A stretch of 64,000 nucleotides of DNA, taken from the NCBI RefSeq assembly GCF_000428885.1, contig NZ_AUAU01000009.1:62001-126000 (forward strand), read 5' to 3'. Positions 56,540 to 64,000 of this stretch are shown here, one piece after another (the stretch's first letter is position 1; every line of letters starts with the position of its first letter). The notes beneath the pieces are model-generated. The model was not told the origin of the DNA. It did not search any database and saw only the letters and a program-made list of their open reading frames with translations. The stretch is from Geothrix fermentans DSM 14018. Lineage in GTDB: Bacteria > Acidobacteriota > Holophagae > Holophagales > Holophagaceae. A program made the translations under genes and the position numbers.

Positions 56540-57700
56540 TCAGTTCGCCCAGCGGGAAACCTGCTCCCAGACGTCCTCGTCCCGGGCGGGCCCGTTCAGC
56601 AGGATGGCGAAGACCCGGACCTTCCCGTCGAGGGTCTGGAGGTAGCCGCAGAGGCTCATGACGCGGTCGAGGTGGCCGGTCTTCACGCGCACGCGGCGGG
56701 TGAGGTTGGGGTCCTTCATCCGCAGCTTCCAGGGCTCGCCCCCGATGATCTTCAGAGAGGAGACGAACTCGGAGCCCACCTCGAAGTCGTGGTAGGCCCC
56801 CCGCAGGATGATGGCGAGGGTGCGGGCGGACAGGCGGTTGTCCTTGCTGAGGCCGGAGCCGTCCGTGATCTGGATGGCCTCCGGACCCAGGTTGAAAGCC
56901 GTCTGGTAGAAGGCCTGGATCCGCTGCACGCCCCGGGGCCAGGAACCCGCCCCGTAGCGCCGGGTGAGCATCTCGATCATGAAATTGTTGGACCACTTGT
57001 TGATGTCCTGCACCAGGGCCCGCAGCGGCGGCGAGGTCCAGGTGGCCAGCTTGCGGGGGACGGCGGGTCCACTTCCACTTCCGTTGCCGCCGGGACGGCC
57101 TTCCACGGTGATGCCCGTCTCCTGGAGGATGCGCAGGATGGTTTCCTGGGCCAGGCGGTCGGGGTCCGCCACGGGCCGCCCGTTCTCGCCCCGGTTGAAG
57201 TCCACGGACAGGGCCCGCACCTCGGGCAGGGCGTCGGCGGAGGTGTTCTCCCAGCCCTGGGGCTGCCGCTGGGCGTCGAAGGCGCTCTGGTCGAGGCGGA
57301 TGGTCCCCGTGACGCGCTGGAGGCCGAGCCGCTTCAGCGACTGGGCCAGCATCCAGATGCGCTCGCTGGTGAGGAGGGGGTCGCCGTCGCCCTTGAAAGT
57401 GAGGTCGCCCTGCACCACGCCGTCCTTCAGGTCGCCCCACACCTCGGTCTCGATGGTGCTGTCGGGCTTCAGGGTCTTCAGCAGGGCGTAGGTGGTGACG
57501 ACCTTGGTGGTGCTGGCGGGCACCAGGGCCACGGCGTCGTCATGGCGCTCCAGGGCCCTCCCCGTGTCCACGTCCCAGATCCCCGCGGACACCGCGATGC
57601 CGCGGGCCTCCAGGCTCCGCACCCAGGGGCGGAAGCCCTGGGCCCCCGATGGCAGGGCGGAGAGCAGGGACAGGGCGAGGGTCAGGGCGAGCGGCCGCAT
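56540..57700 (-). CDS. dacB: D-alanyl-D-alanine carboxypeptidase/endopeptidase (PBP4, S13 family)
   Basis: 386 aa with signal peptide. The penicillin-binding motifs are Ser-x-x-Lys at 63-66 (PASTTK), Ser-x-Asn in KWSNNFM and Lys-Thr-Gly in VKTGHLD, all in S13 order. It trims peptidoglycan stem peptides in the periplasm. It is shorter than E. coli PBP4 (about 477 aa), so its accessory domain is reduced. It overlaps no neighbour; the prepilin-like gene ends 6 bases upstream. Confidence 0.92.
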   Translation of the reverse strand: MRPLALTLALSLLSALPSGAQGFRPWVRSLEARGIAVSAGIWDVDTGRALERHDDAVALVPASTTKVVTTYALLKTLKPDSTIETEVWGDLKDGVVQGDLTFKGDGDPLLTSERIWMLAQSLKRLGLQRVTGTIRLDQSAFDAQRQPQGWENTSADALPEVRALSVDFNRGENGRPVADPDRLAQETILRILQETGITVEGRPGGNGSGSGPAVPRKLATWTSPPLRALVQDINKWSNNFMIEMLTRRYGAGSWPRGVQRIQAFYQTAFNLGPEAIQITDGSGLSKDNRLSARTLAIILRGAYHDFEVGSEFVSSLKIIGGEPWKLRMKDPNLTRRVRVKTGHLDRVMSLCGYLQTLDGKVRVFAILLNGPARDEDVWEQVSRWAN

Positions 57701-57706
57701 GGCGCC

Positions 57707-58231
57707 TCAGGGCTTCGCCACCACCGGGGTGCCCCGGAGGCTGGGCCTGGTCCGCTCGTTCTCCGTGACGGCGCCTCCGCCCAGGAGGTTCTCGTCGGCC
57801 GTGAAGAGCCAGTCCTTCACCAGGGTCTTGCCCTGGTAGGCGTGGATGCTGTCCTTCTCGCTGCGGCTGCGCACGCCGACGATGGGCAGGCCCTGGGTGT
57901 TCCCGGAGGCCCCCGCCTGCACCTGGGTGACGAACTGCCATTCCCCGCCGGGAGTCATGGGATCCAGGTACTTCTGGCGCAGGATCCGGGGCCGGACCTT
58001 CATGACCTCGTCCAGATCCGTGGGATAGCGTTTCATCTTGGCGAAATAGATGCGGAGGGCCGAGGCGATGGCCTCCCCCCGGAAGATCAGCTCGGCCTCG
58101 TTCTCCCGCTGGACCTCGGCGCTCAGCCGCGGGCCGGCCTTCATGAGCATGACCCCCATGGCCACGGCCAGGGCCAGGGCCAGGGCCATGGTGAAGCCTC
58201 TCTGGGCGTGGAGGATACGGGCGGACCGCAT
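57707..58231 (-). CDS. Type II secretion/prepilin-like protein
   Basis: 174 aa from the ATG at 58231. The N-terminus HAQRGFTMALALALAVAMGVMLMKAG resembles a type IV prepilin: a short basic leader, Gly-Phe cleavage site and hydrophobic helix. However, the Glu expected at position +5 of the mature protein is absent. The rest (EAIASALRIYFAKMKRYPTDLDEV and RILRQKYLDPMT) matches GspG-like pseudopilin sequence (RYPT...DPW-like). It is probably an atypical pseudopilin. It lies between dacB and the HD-GYP gene. Confidence 0.7.
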   Translation of the reverse strand: MRSARILHAQRGFTMALALALAVAMGVMLMKAGPRLSAEVQRENEAELIFRGEAIASALRIYFAKMKRYPTDLDEVMKVRPRILRQKYLDPMTPGGEWQFVTQVQAGASGNTQGLPIVGVRSRSEKDSIHAYQGKTLVKDWLFTADENLLGGGAVTENERTRPSLRGTPVVAKP

Positions 58232-58272
58232 GGAGGTGGCTCCTGGACCTGGAGAACCAGGCCTGACCATTA

Positions 58273-60087
58273 TCAGGCCCGTTCCCCCTTCCGTGTCATG
58301 AGCTCGGAAAAAGCTCCCACCACCGCCGGGTCGAACTGGGTGCCGGCCTCATTGCGCAGCTCCGCCAGAGCCTGGCGGAAGCCCTTGGGACGCCGGTAGC
58401 CCCTGCCGCTGGTCATCACCTCGTAGGCCTCGATGACGCCGATGATGCGGCTGCCCATGGGGATGGCCGTCTCCCGCAGGCGATCGGGGTAGCCCTGGCC
58501 GTCCCAGCGCTCGTGGTGGTGACGGATCACGCGGACCACGTCGAAGGGGAAGCGCAGGTCCTTGAGGAAGACGGCGGCCAGCTCCGGATGATCCCGGACC
58601 TTCCGCATGTCCTCGGGAGTCAGCGTGGGCTTGGCCAGCATCTGGGGATCCAGCAGCAGCAGGCCCACGTCATGGAGGATGGCGGCGATGCTCACGGCCT
58701 CCACCTCCTCGGTGGGCAGGTCGAGCATCATCGCCAGATCCCGGGCCAGGCGGGCCGTGGCGAGGCTGTGGGGGCGCAGGTTCGGCATCCGGACCTCGCC
58801 GGCCTGGAGGATGCGGTGGCTCACGGACAGAAAGGCGTGGTGGTACCGCTCGTGGAGCCGGGCCTCCTGGAGGTGGAGGGCCAGCACCCGGCTCAGCTGC
58901 TGGATGGCCTCGATCTCCGCCAGGGAGAACGAGTGGTCCTCCAGGCGGAACACCATCACCAGGTCATGGCCCTGGGGCGTCTCGTTGAGGAGGAGAGGCA
59001 TGTAGGTGGCGAAGGCGCCTGTGAGCACGGGCACCTCGGGTATTTCGACCCGGCTGATGAGGCGCAGGTCCGGCTCGCGCACCGCCGGCAGGTGGAACGT
59101 GGCGTGGGCCAGGATCTGCTGCTGCAATTCCGGCGACAGGGGCAGCGTGCTGAAGGCCAGGATGGGCCGGATCTCCTCCGGGTCCTCCGTCCAGAGCGCC
59201 ACGGCGGTGGCGGGCAGGATCTGGCTGATGAGCCCCGCGATCTCCCAGAAGAACGTCCGCTGCTCCGGCGGCACCATGCCCGTCCGGCGCTCGGCGTTCG
59301 CCGGGGCGGGGGCCACCCAGCTGCTGAGGCTGCGGTCCGCGTCCCAGGGGAGCGAACCATAGGTCTCCCGGCCTCCGGGGAACCCGTAGAGCCGCTCCCG
59401 GTCCTGGTGCACCGCGGGCCGGTCGCCGGGCTTCTGGGCCCGGGCCGGACCCGGGGCCGCGGAAGGACCTGGCGGCAGGAGCCGCTCCATCTCCGGGGCC
59501 AGCTCCTCCAGGATGTCCGCCGCCGTGGGCAGGCCCTCGGGCACTTGGCCGGGGCCGATAGGTTGAGGCGCGGCCGCCTCGGGGCCGCCGTAGAGGCGGA
59601 ACTCCTTCAGGGCCGCCACCAGGTCCCCGCAGATGGCCAGGGTGGGCAGCTCGTCGCGCTCCACCTCGAAGGTCCCGCCCTTGATGCGGTCCCGCTGGAT
59701 GAGCAGGCCCACCCAGTCCCCCTGGAGGTAGACCGGGGTGATGAGGTAGCGGGGCCATTCCCCACCCTGGCCGAAGGCCGAGAGCTCCGGGGATTCGGAG
59801 GCGTCGTTCACCACGTAGGTCCGCCGCGCGCGCTGGGTCCTCACCAGGAGCGGGTGGCCGCCGGGAATGGCCACCGGGGGCCGCGTGCCCCGCGGCCAGC
59901 CGTAGAAGCTCACCACCTCGAAGCCCCCCTGCCCCGGCACGCGCAGGTAGAGCGCCCCCTTGGTGCTGCCCACCTCCTCCATGCACCGGTAGAGCACCTG
60001 GGAACACCGGTTCGCCAGCGCTTCGCTGAGATTGAGAGGGGAAACCGGCATGGGCGCGTCCGGACCAGGGGGTCGGGAGCCCATCAT
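58273..60087 (-). CDS. HD-GYP domain protein with GAF-like sensor regions
   Basis: 604 aa from the ATG at 60087; a start at 60051 (MPVSPLNLSEAL) is equally possible and neither has a good ribosome site. The N-terminal about 150 residues are GAF-like (RVPGQGGFEVVSFYGWPRG, GDWVGLLIQRDRI). A second sensor region is at about 280-400. The C-terminal HD-GYP domain has AAILHDVGLLLLD, HPELAAVFL and HHHERWDGQGYP, with the GYP motif intact. It should hydrolyse cyclic di-GMP. Cytoplasmic, with no membrane helix. Confidence 0.9.
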   Translation of the reverse strand: MMGSRPPGPDAPMPVSPLNLSEALANRCSQVLYRCMEEVGSTKGALYLRVPGQGGFEVVSFYGWPRGTRPPVAIPGGHPLLVRTQRARRTYVVNDASESPELSAFGQGGEWPRYLITPVYLQGDWVGLLIQRDRIKGGTFEVERDELPTLAICGDLVAALKEFRLYGGPEAAAPQPIGPGQVPEGLPTAADILEELAPEMERLLPPGPSAAPGPARAQKPGDRPAVHQDRERLYGFPGGRETYGSLPWDADRSLSSWVAPAPANAERRTGMVPPEQRTFFWEIAGLISQILPATAVALWTEDPEEIRPILAFSTLPLSPELQQQILAHATFHLPAVREPDLRLISRVEIPEVPVLTGAFATYMPLLLNETPQGHDLVMVFRLEDHSFSLAEIEAIQQLSRVLALHLQEARLHERYHHAFLSVSHRILQAGEVRMPNLRPHSLATARLARDLAMMLDLPTEEVEAVSIAAILHDVGLLLLDPQMLAKPTLTPEDMRKVRDHPELAAVFLKDLRFPFDVVRVIRHHHERWDGQGYPDRLRETAIPMGSRIIGVIEAYEVMTSGRGYRRPKGFRQALAELRNEAGTQFDPAVVGAFSELMTRKGERA

Positions 60088-60140
60088 GGCAGAGCCGCGA
60101 CCGGCATATCTAGAGGAGTTCCGGGCATCGAGGCGGTTTT

Positions 60141-61064
60141 TTATGGCTGAGGAGGTTCCTGAAGCGAGGCCACGGCGAGATCCCGCGCCGCCCAGCGGGT
60201 CAGCCCCGCCAGTTGCCGGCCATGGCCGCATTCCGCCAGGGGCGCGCCCAGGGCCCTCAGGCGGGCCACCACCGCCAGCCAGTCCACGGGCAGGGCCACG
60301 GAGGCGAGACCCTCGTCCCAGGCCGCCGCTCCGGTGGTCAGCAGCCGGCCGTCGAAGTGGGAGATGAGCGGGAAGGCCGGGTCCGCGGGCTTCACCGCCC
60401 CGAGCCTCCGGGTGATGGCCGGCAGGAGTGCCGCCATGTGGGGACCGTGGAGGGGATGCTTCACCGGCAGCAGGCCGACCTTCAGGGCTGAAGGGCCGAG
60501 CTCCCGCACCAGCGCCTCCAGGGCCGGCAGGGGACCGGAGACCGTGAACTGGGCCTGGCCGTTGCGGTTGGACAGCACCAGCTCCGGGTGGCCGGCCAGG
60601 GTCCGCCGCACGTCCAGCTCCGGCACGCCGATGAGGAAGGCCATGCCCATGGTCCCCTCGCCGAAGGCCGTCTCGCTGAGGTCCTCCACGGCGGAGATGA
60701 GGTCCAGCGTGGCCTCCAGGGGCACCACGCCCGCGGCCACCAGGGCCGAGTAGAAGCCCATGCTGTGCCCGGCGGCGGCCACGGGCAGGGGCATGCCTGC
60801 CGCGCGGCGCGCACGGAAGATGCCCACGGAGTGGGCCAGCACCGCACAGGGCGCCAGGCGCTGCGCGCGCAGCAGGTCCAGGGGGCCCTCCGCCATGGCC
60901 CGCCGCAGGGGATGGCCCGTGCGGGCTTCGGCAGCCTCCAGCGCGTCCGTCCAGGGTCCATGGGCCTCCCAGCCCCGGGACATGCCCACGGCCTCGGTGC
61001 CCTGGCCGGGGAACAGGAGGGTGCAGGCGGTTTCGGACGCGGGATCTGGCGCAGGCTCTGACAT
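60141..61064 (-). CDS. fabD: Malonyl-CoA:ACP transacylase family protein (FabD-type)
   Basis: 307 aa from the ATG at 61064; an alternative ATG at 61076 adds 4 residues. The oxyanion loop is LLFPGQGTEAVGM, the nucleophile Ser101 is in AAAGHSMGFYSAL, and the late His is in KHPLHGPHM. All match FabD. It transfers malonyl from CoA to acyl carrier protein to start fatty-acid elongation, though no other fab genes are here and it may serve a specialised pathway. A TATGCT hexamer lies 7 bases before the ATG and no ribosome site is seen. Confidence 0.85.
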   Translation of the reverse strand: MSEPAPDPASETACTLLFPGQGTEAVGMSRGWEAHGPWTDALEAAEARTGHPLRRAMAEGPLDLLRAQRLAPCAVLAHSVGIFRARRAAGMPLPVAAAGHSMGFYSALVAAGVVPLEATLDLISAVEDLSETAFGEGTMGMAFLIGVPELDVRRTLAGHPELVLSNRNGQAQFTVSGPLPALEALVRELGPSALKVGLLPVKHPLHGPHMAALLPAITRRLGAVKPADPAFPLISHFDGRLLTTGAAAWDEGLASVALPVDWLAVVARLRALGAPLAECGHGRQLAGLTRWAARDLAVASLQEPPQP

Positions 61065-61115
61065 GGTCTCGAGCATAGGGTGCCGGAAGCCCCGGCATCC
61101 AGTAGGCTGGGGGCC

Positions 61116-62144
61116 ATGTCCCCCCTCCCGGCTCCACTGCCTTGGCAGCAGGTCCCCTGGCACCAGCGCCGCTCCTACTGGGAGTTGGAGGAAGGCCTGC
61201 GGAGGGACCTGCGCGAAGCCCTGGAGATGGAGGCCGCGGACCTGGCCCGCCGCGCCGAGGCGGCGCTCGACGACTATGCCGCCCGGCCCGGCACCCTGGG
61301 CGGCCAGCTGGTGAACGGGGACGTGCTTGCCACCCTGCTGCCCACCCTGCGCCGCAATCCCACCCAGGGCTACGAGGCCCTGGAGGATCCCGGGGGGCGG
61401 GCCTCGGTGCACCTGAACGCCCTGGCCAAGCGCCTCCGCGACCGGGCCCTGGGCCTGGCCCGGGGCGGGCCGGTGATCATCTTCATGGGCGGCCAGGCCA
61501 CGGGGAAGACCACCCACGCGCTGGCCCTGGGGTCAGCCTTCGGCGCGGTGTTCGACGCGCCCCACACGGATCCCGACGGCGTGGCCTTCCTCCTGGAGCG
61601 CATCCGGCGCGCGGGCTGCGGGGAGGTCCATCTCGCCTACACGGACCGCGACCTCGACGGCGCCCTCAGGGCCATGCTGGCCCGCTCCGAGCGCGAGGGG
61701 CGCTACGTGCCCCTGCACCGCATGGCCCGCACCCACGCCTGGGCCCCCTTCACCTTCCTGGGCCTCGGGCCCCGCGCGGGCCGCGGCCTCTGGCTGTACC
61801 ACGTGCGGGTGGATGATGCGGGCCAAGACCTCATGACCAGCGGCCAGGAGGCCCTCGCCAGTGTGCGCGCCCGCCCGAAGCAGGCCGAATCCGCGGTTGC
61901 CTACCAGCTCCAGACCGCTTACCTTTCTCTCCTGAGGATCCAAACCCATGACCCCCGAACCTGGTACCCGCGGGATGTGCTCGCAGGACTCAACCGAAGC
62001 CTCGACCCCTGGCGCCGCCTTGAAGCCGACCATCTCCTTCGCCGATGTCTCGAGTCTGTGGCGCCGCGAGGTGCCGAAGGTGGTTCAGGCCCACGAGGAG
62101 GATCGGCTCGAGGTCCGGAGGAGCCTGGGGCTGGCGTAGGCTGA
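61116..62144 (+). CDS. P-loop NTPase, zeta-toxin-like
   Basis: 342 aa. Walker A GGQATGKTT at about residues 132-140 follows a helical N-terminal region of 125 residues. Downstream LLERIRRAGCGEVHLAYTDRDLDGALRAMLARSEREGRYVPLHRM resembles the zeta/PezT block (long helix, strand, then an R...GRxVP stretch). Family members phosphorylate UDP-sugars or act as other kinases. The last 40 residues are Gly/Pro/Arg-rich with degenerate codon wobble, because the 61948-62139 ORF overlaps them in another frame. A TAGGCT hexamer lies 7 bases before the ATG. Confidence 0.7.
   Translation: MSPLPAPLPWQQVPWHQRRSYWELEEGLRRDLREALEMEAADLARRAEAALDDYAARPGTLGGQLVNGDVLATLLPTLRRNPTQGYEALEDPGGRASVHLNALAKRLRDRALGLARGGPVIIFMGGQATGKTTHALALGSAFGAVFDAPHTDPDGVAFLLERIRRAGCGEVHLAYTDRDLDGALRAMLARSEREGRYVPLHRMARTHAWAPFTFLGLGPRAGRGLWLYHVRVDDAGQDLMTSGQEALASVRARPKQAESAVAYQLQTAYLSLLRIQTHDPRTWYPRDVLAGLNRSLDPWRRLEADHLLRRCLESVAPRGAEGGSGPRGGSARGPEEPGAGVG
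61948..62139 (+). CDS. Small ORF overlapping the 3' end of the zeta-like gene
   Basis: 63 aa, with GAGGA 8 bases before the ATG. From about codon 22 its third positions are almost all G or C, as in real genes of this chromosome. The overlapping zeta-like frame there has mixed wobble bases and low-complexity residues. The C-terminal half (SFADVSSLWRREVPKVVQAHEED) is a plausible amphipathic helix. It could be an antitoxin-like partner, or the true C-terminus of the upstream protein reached by a frameshift. Function unknown. Confidence 0.5.
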   Translation: MTPEPGTRGMCSQDSTEASTPGAALKPTISFADVSSLWRREVPKVVQAHEEDRLEVRRSLGLA

Positions 62145-62232
62145 ATTCGCTGCGCGAATTCAGTAAGAAACGAAGATGTATGTCTGAATTCGCATGGCGA
62201 ATTCCCTGCTGAATCTGGGCAGCAGATTCAGC
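62141..62232. repeat. Cluster of three hairpins sharing a CTGAAT core
   Basis: CTGAATTCGC/GCGAATTCAG with TGC loop (62141-62163), GAATTCGC/GCGAATTC with ATG loop (62186-62204) and GCTGAATCTG/CAGATTCAGC with a 5-nt loop (62208-62232) follow one another between convergent genes. The first two are near copies. The third includes the stop codon of the CoA-binding gene. Likely a bidirectional transcription end, and also a site of palindrome accumulation. Confidence 0.7.
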
Positions 62233-62632
62233 TCTCGCGGTACCCCATCACCACCAGCAGGCACGGCCCCCCGGCGATGACGTTCATCCCCAGCGACTCC
62301 GCCGTGCGGATGGCCTCGTCGCTCTCGGCGCCGGGCTGCATCCAGACGTGCTTCACGCCTGCGGCGGCGGCCTCGCGCACCACCTGCTCCGTGGCGGCGG
62401 GCGGCGTGATGACGGAGATGGCCGGCACCTTCACGGGCAGCGCCGCCAGCGAGGGGTAGGCCTTGAGGCCCTCCACCTCCGGCGCCTTGGGGTTGATGGG
62501 ATAGACCTCATGCCCGTGCTGCTGGTAGCAGCGCAGCACCTTGTTCCCGTACTTGTCACGGTCCGTGCTGGCCCCCACCACCGCGAAGGGCCCCGAGGCC
62601 AGGAAGGACTGGATGCGGTCATTGATAGACAT
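62228..62632 (-). CDS. CoA-binding domain protein (YccU-like)
   Basis: 134 aa. The Rossmann-type CoA-binding domain shows FAVVGASTDRDKYGNKV, VYPINPKAPEVEGLKAYPSLAALP, TPPAATEQVVREAAAAGVKHVWMQPG and a final AGGPCLLVV, as in the YccU family and the N-terminus of succinyl-CoA-synthetase-like proteins. It is cytoplasmic; its physiological role in bacteria is not defined. GTGAGG lies upstream of the ATG at 62632, and a promoter lies about 10-37 bases upstream. It is the last high-GC gene before the AT-rich segment. Confidence 0.9.
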   Translation of the reverse strand: MSINDRIQSFLASGPFAVVGASTDRDKYGNKVLRCYQQHGHEVYPINPKAPEVEGLKAYPSLAALPVKVPAISVITPPAATEQVVREAAAAGVKHVWMQPGAESDEAIRTAESLGMNVIAGGPCLLVVMGYRES

Positions 62633-62641
62633 TCGCGCCTC

Positions 62642-62669
62642 ACATAAAAGTCGAACAACATCAAGTCAA
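62642..62669 (-). promoter_or_regulatory. Predicted promoter of the CoA-binding protein gene
   Basis: TTGACT (62664-62669, minus strand) and TTATGT (62642-62647) with a 16-bp spacer, directly upstream of the ATG at 62632. Good match for a housekeeping promoter. Confidence 0.5.
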
Positions 62670-62741
62670 AGTGTCCGGGCCAATTTTCTCACTTGAAGAT
62701 TGTTAGCGTCCCATAAACGAGTTGCTCATTCATATTTCTAC

Positions 62742-62769
62742 TTGCACTTTGCCTATCATAGATTATATA
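62742..62769 (+). promoter_or_regulatory. Predicted promoter of the DUF3800 gene
   Basis: TTGCAC (62742-62747) and TATATA (62764-62769) with a 16-bp spacer, 73 bases upstream of the DUF3800 ATG, in AT-rich DNA where such matches are easier to find by chance. Confidence 0.4.
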
Positions 62770-62841
62770 GATGACTGAGATATTTCCTATATCAATCAGA
62801 TCAGGCTTAATCTTAAATTTTCCAAGAAAGGATAAATAGGT

Positions 62842-64000
62842 ATGGAAGAAACATATTTTGCGTTTATTGACGAAGCAGGTAACGAAAATTTAAATACAAA
62901 AATTGATGGCGTTTCTGATTTTTTTATAATCACAGCCGTTCTTGTTCCCGAATCGGGTCTTGAACTTGCAAAGAGACTTTCAAATTCACTCAGAAACACA
63001 CATTTCCAAACAGGCGAAATAAAATCATCGACAATCAGCAATAAACATACAAAAAGAATAAAAATATTACAAGATATCGAAATGATTAATATCAAATATA
63101 TAACTTTTATCGTTGATAAAAATAAAATTGACAAAACAGGTGGTTTAGGCTTTAAAAAAGTATTTAGAAAATATCTTCCAGGAATATTATATCAAGATCT
63201 TTTTAAAACATATAAAAATCTAACGATCATAAGCGATGAACATGGCAGTAGAGAATTCATGAAATCCGTTGAACAATACGTCGGATCAAAAACAACTCCC
63301 TCGTTGCTGCCAGAAGAAAACTATATCTTTTCATTTAAATCAAGTAAAGACGAAATATTAATCCAAATTGCAGACTTCATTGCAGGAACATGGGCTAAAA
63401 TTGTAGATAAAAGAATACCAATTGAGATAAGAAATGAATTTAAAAATGTCATAAGATCAACCGCACTTTCCATTGAATTCTGGCCACCATCACATGAATC
63501 ATTTTACAGTGATACACATACTCCTGATCATTTGGATAAAATCATTCGTAATTATTGTTACACTCAAGCGCAAATATATATTGAAGCTAATACTCCAAAG
63601 TCTATGGAATCCACGGAAGATGGGCTTGAGGAGCGTCTTCGGGTAGAAATCTTAAAGTTTCTTCTACTAAATAATGAAATATTTGACGATGAAAAATTTG
63701 CATATTCAGATAAAATTATAAAACATTTAAAAACAAAGGGAATCGAAAATCTCAATCGTAGGCGTTTAGCAGCGCAGGGTATATCCATACTACGTAGAAG
63801 AAATGTCATCATTTCAAGTGGAAAATATGGATACAAATTGCCAACAAAATTATCCGATATCGAAGAGTTTGTATCCACTTCTCACGAAAAAATTGTACCA
63901 ATGCTAGAAAGAATTACCGATGCTTATCAACAGATAAATAAAGTAAGTCATCTCAGAATTAATATTTTAGGTGATCATCCAGAATTAATAACTTTAGTAA
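62842..64000 (+). CDS. DUF3800 domain protein, partial at the window end
   Basis: At least 386 aa, open to the window edge. The N-terminal domain matches DUF3800: YFAFIDEAG (Asp10-Glu11), LTIISDEHG (Asp132) and IQIADFIAG (Asp178), the acidic triad expected of its RNase H-like fold. Residues about 262-345 look like a winged-helix region (EERLRVEILKFLLLNNEIFDDE, then ILRRRNVIISSGKYGYKLP). GC is near one third, against about 70% before it, and codons are A/T-ending, so it is recently acquired. DUF3800 proteins often occur near restriction or anti-phage genes. Not a complete gene here. Confidence 0.8.
   Translation, partial: MEETYFAFIDEAGNENLNTKIDGVSDFFIITAVLVPESGLELAKRLSNSLRNTHFQTGEIKSSTISNKHTKRIKILQDIEMINIKYITFIVDKNKIDKTGGLGFKKVFRKYLPGILYQDLFKTYKNLTIISDEHGSREFMKSVEQYVGSKTTPSLLPEENYIFSFKSSKDEILIQIADFIAGTWAKIVDKRIPIEIRNEFKNVIRSTALSIEFWPPSHESFYSDTHTPDHLDKIIRNYCYTQAQIYIEANTPKSMESTEDGLEERLRVEILKFLLLNNEIFDDEKFAYSDKIIKHLKTKGIENLNRRRLAAQGISILRRRNVIISSGKYGYKLPTKLSDIEEFVSTSHEKIVPMLERITDAYQQINKVSHLRINILGDHPELITLV

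Noticed and set aside
62796-63134. 112-codon minus-strand ORF opposite the DUF3800 gene
   Set aside because: AT-rich antisense frame with hydrophobic low-complexity sequence; the plus-strand DUF3800 frame has clear motifs and a ribosome site.

Overview
The window is high-GC (about 70%), gene-dense bacterial chromosome from an envelope-bearing, Gram-negative-type organism. SecDF-YajC, TonB/ExbB/ExbD, an OprB-type porin, a lone ArnD, two tungsten-type aldehyde oxidoreductase loci and many HD-GYP/PilZ/kinase genes fit an anaerobic or facultative member of Acidobacteriota, class Holophagae (Geothrix/Holophaga-like). This assignment is inference from gene content and style, not from a marker gene.

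Layout. 1-3.3 kb: the 3' end of tex, a lipoprotein, signal peptidase I and an S1/P1-type nuclease. 3.4-6.8 kb: a lower-GC accessory patch, opened by a 361-bp noncoding element with 28-bp terminal inverted repeats, followed by a TetR regulator and three small enzymes (tautomerase, alpha/beta hydrolase, DJ-1/PfpI). 6.8-16.5 kb: TPR protein, aroB and an M28 peptidase on the minus strand; then an MsbA-type exporter, a ThiE-shikimate kinase fusion, a phosphoesterase and a PilZ protein on the plus strand. 16.5-26.4 kb: two separate aldehyde:ferredoxin oxidoreductase (AOR) loci. The first is AOR plus a MoaD-like protein with a divergent AcoR-type sigma-54 activator. The second is a tight operon of polyferredoxin, AOR, FAD/NAD reductase, MoaD-like protein and an unknown 91-aa protein. 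A POT-family transporter lies between them. 26.6-30.4 kb: CPA2 antiporter, arnD and an S9 hydrolase.

30.6-40.4 kb: tgt-yajC-secDF (minus), tonB-exbB-exbD-exbD (plus), an EamA transporter and a PDZ/radical-SAM DUF512 protein. 40.5-50.9 kb: an EF-G paralogue, a beta-oxidation pair (HAD/ECH fusion plus thiolase), a MoxR ATPase, a small unknown protein and a TPR-linked Ser/Thr kinase. 51-55.6 kb: a NitT/TauT-type ABC importer (fused double permease, ATPase with C-terminal extension) next to an OprB porin and without a binding protein. 55.6-62.6 kb: EamA transporter, PBP4-type peptidase, prepilin-like protein, HD-GYP protein, FabD-type acyltransferase, a zeta-toxin-like P-loop protein with an overlapping small ORF, and a CoA-binding protein. 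From about 62.65 kb the DNA becomes abruptly AT-rich and carries a DUF3800 protein that runs off the window: the edge of a horizontally acquired, possibly defence-related island.

Two patterns run across the window. First, near-perfect hairpins with 3-nt loops recur between genes, and two lie inside a conserved coding region; their architecture is conserved but most of their sequence is not. Second, several genes have a TANNNT -10-like hexamer only 6-7 nt upstream of ATG and no Shine-Dalgarno sequence, or none at a usable distance, suggesting leaderless transcripts. No rRNA, tRNA, CRISPR array or recognisable transposase gene was seen.
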